NCBI GenBank assembly: GCA_025766275.1
Contig: JAFKAC010000161.1
Location: 38,892 to 102,891 of the forward strand
Direction of reading: 5' to 3'
Source: Lactarius indigo
Taxonomy: Eukaryota > Basidiomycota > Agaricomycetes > Russulales > Russulaceae
Length of the DNA: 64,000 bases
Notes under the pieces: generated by a model
Databases searched by the model: none
The model's input: only the letters and a program-made list of their open reading frames with translations
Told to the model about the DNA's origin: nothing
Position numbers and translations under genes: made by a program
In this document: positions 20,206-30,805 of the stretch, one piece after another
Layout of the letters: the number at the start of each line of letters is the position of its first letter
Numbering within the stretch: position 1 is the first letter of the stretch

Positions 20206-22567
20206 GTAATCACCGGCGAGGTTCCAGCGGCGCGCCTCATATTGGCTGTAAGCTCAGGCTGTGGTCCTGCAGTGGATGTAACGAAGGGAGGTTGACTGAC
20301 GCTGACTCATTGACGCATCCAGCCATAGCGTCTTTGTCAGAGAACATGCATTCACAGCCCACACAATCGACACAAAGACTGTCGAGTGCGGCGCAATCAG
20401 CTTGCTCAGACAGGTGACTTACTGTATACGATCAACCAATTCAAAACTTGGCTACAAAGTTGGCCTGCCATGCACACAGTTGCGGGTTCTAGTAGGCTAT
20501 ACAGTGCTGTGCGGGGTATTGCTGTAGGCCACAACCCTAGCGGTTTACGTGTCAAATAGCCGTCAGCTGAAAATTTTGCTTAATGTACTTTTGTTTATGC
20601 TAGGCGTAGCTGTTCGTAGGGCTCACCAGCAATTCTATCAAAGCACCGAACCGTCCTGACCCACACTGATGCGACGCCCATCATTCTGAATTCTCGTGAC
20701 TATGATTGGCACCGGCTTTGGATACTGATGCTTGACCTCCCTCCTAGGTTTTTCTGGAAAGCATGGGCCACTCCAAGAGATCAAGAAGAATGGACGATAA
20801 ATAATGCTCCCAGTCGGACGAAAAACCGAAACAACAGTGTTAGACAGAGGAATATCATCTTCAGTTTTCAAGATCTGTAATCGTCTTCAAATTAACCGGC
20901 ACAAACAACGGCAAAACAGGAAGGGCTCGAGGTATGGTATGAAATCCCCTGTTATTAACTCTCAAAGACCTGTTCGCAGATCTAGTCAAGTGAACATGAC
21001 ACAGCTGGTGTAACGTCTGCAATTCTGAACAGCAAAGCGATGATAACACATTCCTGGTCAATTCTGGCCGCTAGCCCGATCTTATAGTAGCCTGGAACCA
21101 CTAGACAGCTCCATATTCATGGGAGATAGGACCAAGCAAATCAGTCACACGACGTAGGGTAACTCCCGGCGTTAACTTTGTGTTGAACAAAATCATTCTA
21201 GCCAGGGGCCCACAGGTAGGCAGTTCTAAAATACTATGCCTATCCAAGACTGTTGCCCTGTAGCCTGGGCGCGTGACAGATGTCTACCGTGTGTTGCCAA
21301 AGATGTGTGGAGACGATTGCGCATCAATTTCCACGCACAGGTAGAGCGTCACGATCATCAACACAATGTGGGGATTGTTTTGAAATATCATGCGGTCTCC
21401 TCGGCGATTTGGACCAGAGGCAGCTTCGCCACCAACAGACGTCAGCCGTCTGAGCGGTGCACCTCATAACCGAGTTCCCTACGCTGTAAAACGGACTCCA
21501 AAGGAATATTGATAACTATAATGGGATAAATATTTCGTCGTTTCGTCGTGTGATAACCTAAAATTCGTAATTTGAAAGTGCTCTCTACGGGCTTCATTTC
21601 AGTTTAGATGACAGGGCCATCAGTGGGAGAATCACCGTTCAGAAGCCTGTCTTGGTCCCAGGAACGTATTCCTGTCAACTATCGGTCCATGGGAGATGGT
21701 CCGTCCGAGAAAAAGCCAGGAGATCAGCCGGCTTCCCACGGGAGCATGAAATCGAGTCGGAGGGGCTGCGGAAAATGACACCGGCCCAGCAAGCAGAAGG
21801 AGGGCGCCAAAAACACCGCTGGAAGATAGAAGTGAGACCGCCTCGTGGCTCAATCATCAAGAATCGGTACATCTTCCTGCGGGGATGATTGGATGAATCT
21901 TGGCAATTTGGATGGACGTCCGGTTCTGGTGAAGCACGTCGATGTTAGGGTACTGCGCACGAAGTCGCTGCCGTTGTATCGGGTGCATCAGGCTCAAGAG
22001 TGATTGCTACCCTTCAACGCCCAGACGAATCATCGATTAATCATCGAATGCGGCCTCATCTGTGTTTGCCGGCCCTTGCATAACTCCACGGAGAAATGTC
22101 ACCTAGTTCACTAATGTACTCGATGGTGGCGTTGCTCGGGGGTCCCTTGTTGGGAGCTGATTGCGAGTGGATATAGCGACACATTGGTCAGCAGTCCGAG
22201 GACGTTTATTGATGGCTGATGGGGTAGGCAGACCCAAAGTTGGAAACAGCCTTTAGGATCGGAGCATACGAAGTAGCATACAGGCTGACGTCTTCTTTGA
22301 GCTGGCACAGTCAAGAAATGTGTGCGAGTGGCCGATGATATGCCGGGGGATTTGCCGAGGATGGCCCAGCAGCAATGTCTCAGACCTCCTCAATGGGACC
22401 GATGACAAGAGACAGAATTCTTAGCTTCGAATGGGAGGTTATTTTTGCTCCTGGGGTGGTCGGTCTTCGGGATCGAACTGACGCGCTGGACACCGTCTCA
22501 ATTCTGCATCGCGGTAACTTCAGATGATCAATCTATACGTTATTGACTCCCGAATCTATGCCTTTAT

Positions 22568-23002
22568 CTATTCGACAGTTATTCCAGAGCGAACCTGAAC
22601 ACAGACCGATAAGAGAAAGGTTCGCTGGAAATCGTACCTATACTAACCTCTTTGCCTGTCTTCGAAATGATGCTGTGGACATCGTCATAAGGCATGGTTC
22701 CTTTGACTAGGACTTCCTGGGTGGCTAAATCAACATTGAACTCGGAGACTGCATCGAACAGATCAGTTTTGGACTTGCGAGGCGCCGTAACTGTGTTACT
22801 CACCCCCGCCGGAAGTTTTGGCCTTCTCCAGGACGCGAGTCACGGCGCCGGAGCAACCGCCGCAGGTCATCTATCGTCGTGGTCAATTACGCAACGCTAT
22901 CGTACAAAATTTCGGCGTTACCTTGACATCAAACTTGTAAGTGTGCTCGGCCTGAATAAGTATCAGTAATCTATTCGTAAGACAGAGGCTGGATGGAACC
23001 AT
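22568..23002 (-). CDS. ATX1: ATX1-type cytosolic copper metallochaperone
   Basis: Small HMA-fold protein that carries Cu(I) to P-type ATPases of the secretory pathway. Five exons: the ATG alone at 23002-23000, then 22922-22951 (AEHTYKFDVK), 22804-22870 (MTCGGCSGAVTRVLEKAKT), 22648-22748 (SEFNVDLATQEVLVKGTMPY) and 22568-22594 (VRSGITVE). The joined product is about 75 residues, the usual size. MTCGGC is the CxxC copper site. TGKEVRSG near the C-terminus is the loop typical of Atx1. The ATG exon is followed at once by an intron with an atypical GTTCCA donor, so the start is the least certain part. The gene diverges from YRA1 over about 300 bases, which therefore contain both promoters. Confidence 0.9.
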
Positions 23003-23310
23003 TGAGGTGAGTACGAAGAGTCTGGGGTGACATATGAGCACAAACAGTGGGACATTGACATATGCTTACAGTTCAAAAACAGAGGGAATACGGAGGAGAT
23101 GGTGGTTGTGAGAAGAGATGGATTGAAGGTTTCTATGTTCTTCAGCGGTCTTCCATAAGCGTACAGCTAAAGTGATCTATCGACAGTCATCGCTTATTGT
23201 GTAAGCCACTTTGCAACGAACACGTGATACGCATAGTCGTCCCTCTTCATTACCTTTTGCCTCACTCAGCTCATATATCTCCGAAGGAAACAATCTTCCG
23301 ACATTTCCAA
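23003..23310. promoter_or_regulatory. Divergent promoter region ATX1 / YRA1
   Basis: About 308 bases between divergent starts. The YRA1 side is pyrimidine-rich just before the ATG. No copper-response or other named element was identified with confidence. Confidence 0.5.
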
Positions 23311-24167
23311 ATGAGCGGACAGACAAGGGCAGGCTCAGCGCGACTGAACGCCTACCATGGGACGAAGCGGCAACTGACTGGAACAAGTGCTGGTCAAGTT
23401 GCGCCTGCCTGGCGTTCGACAAATGGTGCAGCAGCTGCGAACGGAAGCACCTCACCTCTGTCGAAGAAGGCGGCGTTGCAACGGGGAAGCAAGATATTAC
23501 TCAGCAACTTACCTATGGATGTCGCGGAGAGCGAGATTGAGGTACACGCAATCACGTTCTCTTTCTCGTCCATTGTACCCTCATTGCTTGCAGGAGCTAT
23601 TCAAGAGAACAGTGGGCCCAATCAAGGACATGTTTATCATTTACAATAGCCAAGGGCGATCCAAGGGAATGGCTGTGGTTACCTTTCAACGCGCCACGGA
23701 CGCCATTTCGGCTCGGTCAAAGTACGATGGCAAAGTGATTGACGGGAGTAAGTTTTTTTTTAAAAAAAATCACTCCGCGCGTATATAACTAACTGAAAAC
23801 CAGAACACAAACTCAAAATCGAATTGGTGACGGACAGCGACGAGCCATTGCCCGAGGTGGTTAAAGAGCAGCCTTCCCTACTATCTCGCATTGCAGGTCT
23901 TCATACCCGACCAGCGTCAGACCCAACTCCAGGCGATGAACTTTCTGCACCTCCACCGTATGTCCCAGATTGAACCTACTCTTCTCCCTCAAAAACTTAC
24001 TATTGTTTAGACCGCGCCCGGTGAAGAAGCACACATTTTCGATTGTTGTATCGGGCCCCAAAAAGCGCACAAAGAAAGGACCCAAGCGTGTCAAGAAGTC
24101 GCTCGCTCAGCTCGACCAAGAGATGGAGGACTATCGGGCGTCTGTTACAGACAAAAAGGCCGCATAA
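23311..24167 (+). CDS. YRA1: mRNA export adaptor of the ALY/REF (Yra1) family
   Basis: Nuclear RNA-binding adaptor that links the THO complex to the export receptor. Four exons. Exon 1 starts MSGQTRAGSARLNAYHG and runs to SKILLSNLPMDVAESEIE, which is RNP2 of the RRM. Exon 2 gives ELFKRTVGPIKDMF and GRSKGMAVVTFQ (RNP1). Exon 3 starts with KHKLKIELV. Exon 4 has a basic linker PKKRTKKGPKRVKK and ends SLAQLDQEMEDYRAS, the FoP-type C-terminal helix seen in ALY-family proteins. Introns are short, GT...AG, and the third exon follows a good CTAAC branch point. The N-terminal UAP56-binding helix typical of the family is not obvious, so a further upstream exon cannot be excluded. Confidence 0.9.
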
Positions 24168-24543
24168 CCTGTGCTCGGGTCCCTTTGTTCTGCTTGGGCC
24201 TTCGGGACCCCTTCGAAATGGATTGTGTGCCGTGTGCAAATTGCAGAAGTGCTGATCTTATGTCCCCTTGGCCAACCGCACCATCGGTGTACGATTGATA
24301 CCTGTATGCCTTTCCCTTCGGGGCCTCCCTTCTTGTCATATCTCTGACACATACTAGGCGTATGTTGAGATTGAGGGTGACTGGCTCGGGATGCAGTAGA
24401 ATAATGTTGTATGCCCCTTGATGAACGCATTGCCCTTGTATAGGGTTAGGGTCAATCAACGATGATTATCTGAGCTCGAGTCTCAGTCTATCGACGACGA
24501 ACACGAACAATACCACTTCACTTGACCGTTTATCTTAATTGTA
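24168..24543. other. Intergenic YRA1 3' / PFK-2 5'
   Basis: About 375 bases in a head-to-tail arrangement. It holds the YRA1 3' UTR and presumably the promoter of the next gene. Nothing else was recognised. Confidence 0.5.
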
Positions 24544-26538
24544 ATGGTCGCACCACTATACACGACTGCTTCTGGGCTCCTTTTCCATGCCGGAAAGATC
24601 CTTGTCGTCACCGTCGGACTGCCTGCTCGTGGCAAGACCCACATATCCAGAGCCCTCGAACGCTATCTCCGATGGGCTGGGATAAAGACTCAGGTCGTCT
24701 CTCTGGGTGATTACCGGCGAAAGATGATAGGGGGCGCCCAGAAGCTCCCCCCCGACTACTTCACACTTGGTGCGTGGCTGATCGATCACGGGTGTATTGC
24801 TGTATGTTCACGCGGGCCGTTGAAACCTCAGGGATGAAAAGCCCTGAGACCATAGAGCTGCGCCAAAAGGTTCTGGAGGGCTGTGAGCAGATCATCTGGG
24901 ACTTTTTCAATGCCGGGGGCCAGTGTGTTATCTACGATGCCAACAACGGGCGGCGTGAACAACGGCGGAGAGTTTCCGAGAAGTTTGGCAAGGAGGGCAT
25001 ACACGTTGTGATGCTAGGTCGTAACTACTACGTTTGGCTTCATTGCGATACCTTCCCTGACCTTACCACTTGCAGAATCGATCTGTGACGACCCTGCAAT
25101 TATAGAACGTAATATACGAAGTGTGAAGATCTCTTCACCGGATGTACGTTCCGGCCGTTTCCTCTCATCCACTTGTTTAACCCTTCCATCCTTGTGAAGT
25201 ATCGTGCGTGGAATCCAGACCTCGCGGTGCAGGACTACTACAACCGTATAAAGGGCCACGAAAAAGATTACGAAACTGTGGACGAGCTTGATGTACCATC
25301 CATCCGGATCATAAACGTGTGTTTCCACGTCACTGTGCTCATTATAGCTGTTCAGCTCATCGCCCGTGAAACTTAGGTTGGTGAAAAGATTATGGTCAAT
25401 GTAAGGTCGTTTCGTTCTTCACTGGCATTCTCCTGTCGCTCAGCACAGCACTTCTAGAATGTCCGGGGCTATCTGCAGGTAAGTAAAACAAAACGGTGCT
25501 GTACCATGTGTGTGACTTGTGGCGTAGTCCAGAATAATATTCTTCCTGATGAACATTCACAACCGATACCGGACCATATATTTCGCACGCGTACGGCTGA
25601 CTTCTAACCGGTCAACTGCTGGCTCATTTAGGCTCTGTTTCAGTCAGGACACTCGCTTCACGAGCACTCCTATAAGATCGATGCCGATCTCTCCGACATT
25701 GGATGGGAATACGCTGCACAACTAAAGGATTTCGTCCTTGACCGCCGGGCCAAGTCATTGAAGGAACGGGGGCTTGATCCGAAAACGAGCCGATTAGTGG
25801 TTCGCTTGTCCACCACCATCCTGTGCAGATCTCGTAAGCTCATTCCCGCTTAGATATGGACCTCCGCCCGCCGCCGTTCGCACCACACCGCATGGCCGTT
25901 CATGGTCGCGGCGGACCCCAAGCAGCAGGGGGGACCGCAATGTAACGTCAAAGTCATCGAGAAACCGCAAATGTCCGAGATCAATCCCGGTGTTTGGGAC
26001 GGGCTCACCGTAGCAGACGCCAAGCGGGAGTACCCGGAGGAATGGGAGCGCTTCCTCAAGGATCCCTATACCTTCCGTGCACCGCGCGCGGAAAGCTATC
26101 ATGACCTCAGTGGTACGTACCTCATTCCTCATTTCCGCCCCATTCGTGTGCCTGATCTGAGTGAAACTCACAAAAAAAGTCCGACTGGAGCCGACGTTGA
26201 TTGAGCTCGAGCGAGAACAGGAAGACTTGCTTATCATCGGGCACGCATCCGTCATCCGCTGCCTGCTGGCGTACCTAATCGGTTTGCCGCCATCTGAGAT
26301 ACCGGCTATCGAGGTCGCGCGTGGAGATCTCATCGAGGTCGTGCCTGCGTCATACGGTGTGCACAGTCAGGCATATCACTTCTGGGACGGCCCCGGTCGT
26401 ACACACGGCGAGGGAGAGGGCGGGTACGGGGAACGCGATCCCAACAATTTCTACGAGAACTACGCTGAGGATACGCGGGAGAAGAAGCACAAGGTTGGTT
26501 ACGGGGATGATGGACTGGAGCAGGCTAGAGAGGTGTAA
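24544..26538 (+). CDS. PFK26: 6-phosphofructo-2-kinase / fructose-2,6-bisphosphatase-like enzyme, phosphatase site altered
   Basis: Makes fructose 2,6-bisphosphate, the glycolysis/gluconeogenesis switch. The N-terminal kinase domain has the Walker A loop GLPARGKTHIS, then SLGDYRRK, and after an intron VIYDANNG. Later exons give ICDDPAIIERNIRSVK, DYYNRIKGHEKDYE, FFLMNIHNR and TIYFAR. In the C-terminal phosphoglycerate-mutase-like domain the expected RHGES motif reads RSGHS. The histidine that accepts phosphate is serine, as in yeast Pfk26, so phosphatase activity is probably lost. WTSARRR and IIGHASVIRCLLAY are retained. About ten exons are joined by short introns and every join is in frame. 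The start MVAPLYTTASGLLFHAGK looks typical of fungal members. Confidence 0.92.
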
Positions 26539-26656
26539 TCGATGCGTTATGCACTACCGTTTGGACATTTGGGATACTTCGTACACTCCATCTGCCAATA
26601 ACACAAACGTTGTGCATCAGTCCCTTAGCCACCTGGTTGCTTACCTCATACGGGAT

Positions 26657-29100
26657 TCACTGAGTTGACACCTCTACTATGGTTCCTTTTTCCTTATCTC
26701 CCGATTTTTCGTTAGGATCTGCGTCCTTCCATACTCCATGCCCGCTACCTCTCGGTAATTCGCCGTCTGAGAGGTCGACCTCCTTAAAATGTTTGAAGCG
26801 GCCAGGCGGAGGGAACGCTACGTTGAGGCTATAATACATGAGCGAAGACACGCCGAAACCGGTAAAGAAGGACATCTCATAGATACGCGTGGCGGCGAGG
26901 GGGACCGTGCGGCCAGCTGCGGACTATCAACGATTGGGCAGAGGGAATGGGTGAGAAGGGCTTACTAGCACCCGCGAAGCCGACGACGTTGATGAGGATG
27001 CCAGCAACGTACGCAGCATACCCTCTGCACGAAAAACCGTTCAGCGCTCGCTTTCTCGAAAAAGACATTGACAACGAACCGAAAGTTTATGCCTAACGTG
27101 TAGTAGTACCATCCGTCACTGCGAGAGCTGTACAGGTCCGCAACACGGTAATGACCCTTCCGAACGAAGAAGTATTCTGTGATCTAAGTAAATGGGCGTA
27201 TCAGCAGCGGAGTAGCAGAAGGGAAGGAGAGAGAAACGGGACCGACCATTACGCCTGCAATCGAGCTCAGGAAGACGGAATAGGCAGAGAGGTAGGACGT
27301 AAAGCTGTTGCTGCTCTTGAGCAGGTTCCAGGGGAGCATACATATCCCAACAATCGCCGCTACGTAGCCTCCCCTGCGGATGTTCTATGCGCAGGGTTAT
27401 GATCCGTATGTGTACAGAAGCCGGGAGTAAGGTGGCTACGTACAATAAAACGCGGCAAAAGAGCCGTAAGGTCACAGCCCGCTGAGATGGAGTTGGCAGA
27501 AATGTTGGTGCTATATCCCTCCATCTAGTACGTGCATTCGTATGCATTACGAGGGAAGGGACCCACCCGAGCTACCGAGGGTGATGAGCAACCATCTTCA
27601 CCGGACTGAGAAACGTCACATACCTGTGCAATGATAAACGCAGTCGAAATGAACCACACCTGTTGGCACCTCGTTAGCCGCGGGAAGGAACTTCTGATCG
27701 GGACGCAAACAACATACACCAAAACGTGTCGCGTGGGATGGGTTGTCGTCAAGGAACCTATCCAGCAAGTCGACTGGGGACCACACGGGCTCTCCAAAGA
27801 TGACCTGGGACGAGGAGCTGACTATGATGCCTATGAAGCTCACGAAGGAGAACGTAAGCGGGACTGCGAGGAGCTGCGGGAGGCCAGCCGCAAACGGACG
27901 CCTCGCGCGAGAGGAGAAATCTGGGGCGTTGCTGCGGCACCGTGATAGAGTTAACAAAGCACCCGGAAGTGTTCTAAAGATGTAGCGTACGTGATGAGTG
28001 TAGCCATATTACTAATGCAAGACATAAGGCTGACTATCATCGCCCAGCTGAGGTCGCTTCCGTGCAACGTGGAGGGCTGATGGATGATTGGACCGACACC
28101 GTTAGCTCGCACGATGCACCAGACGAAGAAGGTGATTCCGGCAGTTGGCGCGACGATGGCCTTGAGGGTGAAAAGGTGCCGACTGAATAAGCGTCAATCA
28201 CAATGAGGACGAGGCGTTGAGAACATGAATAGAATACATTGTATGGATGGGAAACCAGATGGCCGGAAGGGAAATAAGCCAGAAAAGGAAGAAACACATA
28301 AAGTCCCTGGTATTGGTGCCAGATGACGCGGGCATGGTGTTTGCTGTAGGCTCGGCCATCAGCCCAGGGCGGTGCGCACTTCGACCCCATATTTCAAGAA
28401 CCTACGGATATTGTTCAGGCTAGGCCATATCGACCGCAACATCACCTTCATGCAGTCTCCGCCAATGCTGGCCTGGACTCCATACCAAATGCTACAAGAA
28501 CAGTTAGTCGCCGATCACCAAAGAACGCTTCTATGTGACCCACCATGCCATCGCCCCTCTGTTGAAGACGCACCAAAGGCTACCCCAAATACCAAAAGAG
28601 GTGCGAGCGACCACCGGGAATGTGACATGAAAAATTGCTCCAGGACGGGCATTAGCCACGATGAATGGCGCAACGATGCCGTATCCGATCCATACGCAGA
28701 GCCATGCCTGCCACCATGAGAGGCCGAGCTGAATCATAGAAGAAGTAATCATCCATCTATGCGCGGGTGAGTATGTAAAAAATACATGTTTTAGGGAAGC
28801 ATTGAGCTTACGTGTTGACATTGAAGCTGTCTGCTATCCAACTACATGTGCAGACCTGGTGAGCGAATTGACGACTAACGAATGGGAAAAAAAAGTACAA
28901 AGCGACGAAATTAATCGTATCCCAGGTCTGTTTCTCAGGTCCGACGGGCAACAGATCCTCACTCTATACAATTGGGCGTCAGTACAGTGCGGAGGCGCGC
29001 GCTACCTAGATGATGCGATCGATACCGTGAGCAGGAGCTGCGGCCCAGTCAGTGCTTCGTGGCGAATCTCGAGCTTGGAAATGAGCCAACTGGCGACCAT
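26657..29100 (-). CDS. NCS1-family nucleobase/related compound permease (FUR4-like)
   Basis: Plasma-membrane transporter of the nucleobase:cation symporter 1 family; the substrate (uracil, uridine, allantoin, thiamine or similar) cannot be read from sequence. Recognisable pieces in order: [83 protein letters not shown] helix, [56 protein letters not shown]. The C-terminus is hydrophilic and acidic. About a dozen short introns are needed. I give the start at MVASWLISK (29100). An in-frame upstream exon at about 29239-29432 may extend it (separate entry). The gene is convergent with the PFK-2 gene, 118 bases apart. Confidence 0.85.
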
Positions 29101-29238
29101 AGCAACAACGATTCGAGTATCAGGACTCGGCTCATTTTAAAAGAATTATTTGTATTGAAAATTTCTGAGGAACCCGAGCCATGGGAAATTTCGAAGGAGT
29201 GCGAGCGTCCGACGACCCGAAGTGGAAAACAGAGATAA

Positions 29239-29432
29239 CGAACCTACTTACCTTCCCCTTTTGGATATGCTCCTTCAATCTTTCTCCGACGTCGGTATCA
29301 ACCAGCGCCAATGGACCTTTGAAACGTTTATCAAACACACGGAAGCCGTCAACGGAGCAACGAAAACACCAGACAAGTTTAGGTGCTCGGGGCACACAGA
29401 GAACGGATGGGGAAACAGGTACGTGTTGCATA
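29239..29432 (-). other. Probable upstream coding exon of the NCS1 permease
   Basis: A reverse-strand open stretch ends FDKRFKGPLALVDTDVGERL and then KEHIQKGK directly before a perfect GTAAGT donor. A weak acceptor (ATGAG at about 29130) continues in frame into [14 protein letters not shown], the beginning of the main permease exon. Fungal NCS1 proteins often have a longer N-terminal tail than the 29100 start allows, so this is a plausible first exon, with Met at about 29432. Confidence 0.4.
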
Positions 29433-29689
29433 CAATAAAGCGACCAAAAAGAGTTTAGAAAAAAACGTGTGATAGGTGCAGACACGAGATGTAATAAATA
29501 AATGAATGCTCCAGGCTGAGGTGTCAGTGAGGGACAGGGGAGGTAAGGGGCGATGTGCAACACAGCAGTATGCGACGTTAGTTCCATTCCAGTGAGAACA
29601 AGGACAGTGTGGGGAATCTGTGAGTAGTTTTGGAATCATCGAGTGGTCGTAAGCGTCGGGAGATAAGTTTAGATACGTGAGTGCAAGGG

Positions 29690-30515
29690 TTAGGGATCAA
29701 ATCTGATATCGCCAAAAATGTCAAGGTGAGGGGTCGCGAAGCGCTTGGAAGAAGGCGATGGCGAGGTAAATGTAAAAGCAGCATAAATTTGCTTCCGCTC
29801 CGGGGTCGAAAATAAGGCCTCTTCGCCAGCGATGTCAGCCTTTTTTGGAGCGGGGGCACGGGCTACAGGCTTCGGTAAGGGGATTTCACTCTCTTCACTG
29901 AGGCTGGCCTTCTGCTGAGATACGTTAAACATCGGTCGGCTATGACAGCAGACGCGAACCAACCTTGGGAGCAAGAACACGGAGATTGTCTAGCCGTGGT
30001 TCTACAGGCGAAAGGGATACTTGATCGAAGGCATGCGAGACATCGGCGAGTGGCGAAACAGTGAGGTCATAGCATCTCGAATCAACCTCAGCTTGCGTGA
30101 CCTTGTTCTGACTGCACGGTTCGGGCTCAACAACCTCCTCGACCTTAGGGAGTTCTGGAGCTCCTGACGTGGTAACCTTGCTGCCCTTTGACGATGACGT
30201 TGAGGCGGTCTTACGTTTCCTCCCGTCTAAAGCCGAGTCCCTCTGCTTCTTGACGGTCGGGGGAATGTGCAACTTGGTAGCAAGGACGCTGTTCTTACGC
30301 TTCTTTGATTGCGGGTCGGCAATCACACCGGAGCGAGCACCAGTTGAGGGATGAAGGTTCTCTTTCTCAGCAGTGGTCAAGGGGGTGCCAGGGGAAAGGA
30401 CAAGAATGGTAGGTTGAACGAGAAGTGAAGGAGATAGCGATACGTCAGTCTTGACAGCGGTGGATAAGGGCTTTGACGGTTCATCTCGAAAGACTACAAA
30501 TGCACGAGTAGCCAT
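29690..30515 (-). CDS. KEN-box nuclear protein, candidate cell-cycle regulator
   Basis: Two exons. The first starts MATRAFVVFRDEPSKPL and contains TTAEKENLHPS, an exact KEN box of the type recognised by the APC/C activator Cdh1. A basic cluster (QSKKRKNS, VKKQRDSALDGRKRK) suggests nuclear import. DLTVSPLADVSHAFDQV and a helix-like VEPRLDNLRVLAPK follow. The second exon (to 29690) gives ALFSTPERKQIYAAFTF and SPSPSSKRFATPHLDIFG. Most of the chain looks disordered. Three ACGCGT boxes lie 52-290 bases upstream of the start. KEN box plus MCB elements would fit a G1/S-expressed, APC/C-degraded protein such as a securin-like or corepressor-like factor, but I recognise no domain and claim no name. 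Confidence 0.7.
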
Positions 30516-30566
30516 GTTGCGTTTGTACGTTTGTGGAATAGACAGTTCGTGAACTTGATGTGAATG

Positions 30567-30572
30567 ACGCGT
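30567..30572. promoter_or_regulatory. MCB element ACGCGT, proximal
   Basis: Perfect MluI cell-cycle box about 52 bases upstream of the KEN-box protein start. In other fungi this motif binds MBF and drives G1/S transcription. Confidence 0.4.
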
Positions 30573-30790
30573 GTTACGGAAGGGCCGAAATGTTAGCGGT
30601 GATGATAAACAAGGAATGAGAGGCGGTGCCAGGGATCAGGGTTGTGACGATGGCACACGCGAGGTGAATGAACACGACGAAGAGGTGAGGACCAAGTCGA
30701 GCCGGTCGTGGCGGCGCCCTCTTTAACAACTCGGCTCTCTTTAAACTCCGAACAACTCATCTCCTTTTATGGAAATTCCCTCCTCTCTCG

Positions 30791-30805
30791 ACGCGTGACA
30801 CGCGT
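30791..30805. promoter_or_regulatory. Paired MCB elements
   Basis: Two ACGCGT boxes, 30791-30796 and 30800-30805, separated by three bases. Such pairing is common at MBF-controlled genes. Together with the proximal box this gives three sites within 240 bases. Confidence 0.45.

Larger units (their letters stand above)
18113..22567. other. Long gene-poor stretch
   Basis: About 4.4 kb. The first several hundred bases are the bHLH promoter, with a CACGTG at 18457-18462 and an A-run near 18480-18492. Further on are a T-run with CTTCGT/CTTTGT iterations at about 19821-19860 and the 27-base inverted repeat pair at 19921/20179 around a very AT-rich core. Open frames such as 19018-19308 and 20638-20871 (both reverse) have no recognised motif. 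I support no gene here. Confidence 0.4.

Noticed and set aside
22440..22500. GTTCGATCC on the reverse strand resembling a tRNA B box
   Set aside because: No acceptor stem or A box at the right distance.
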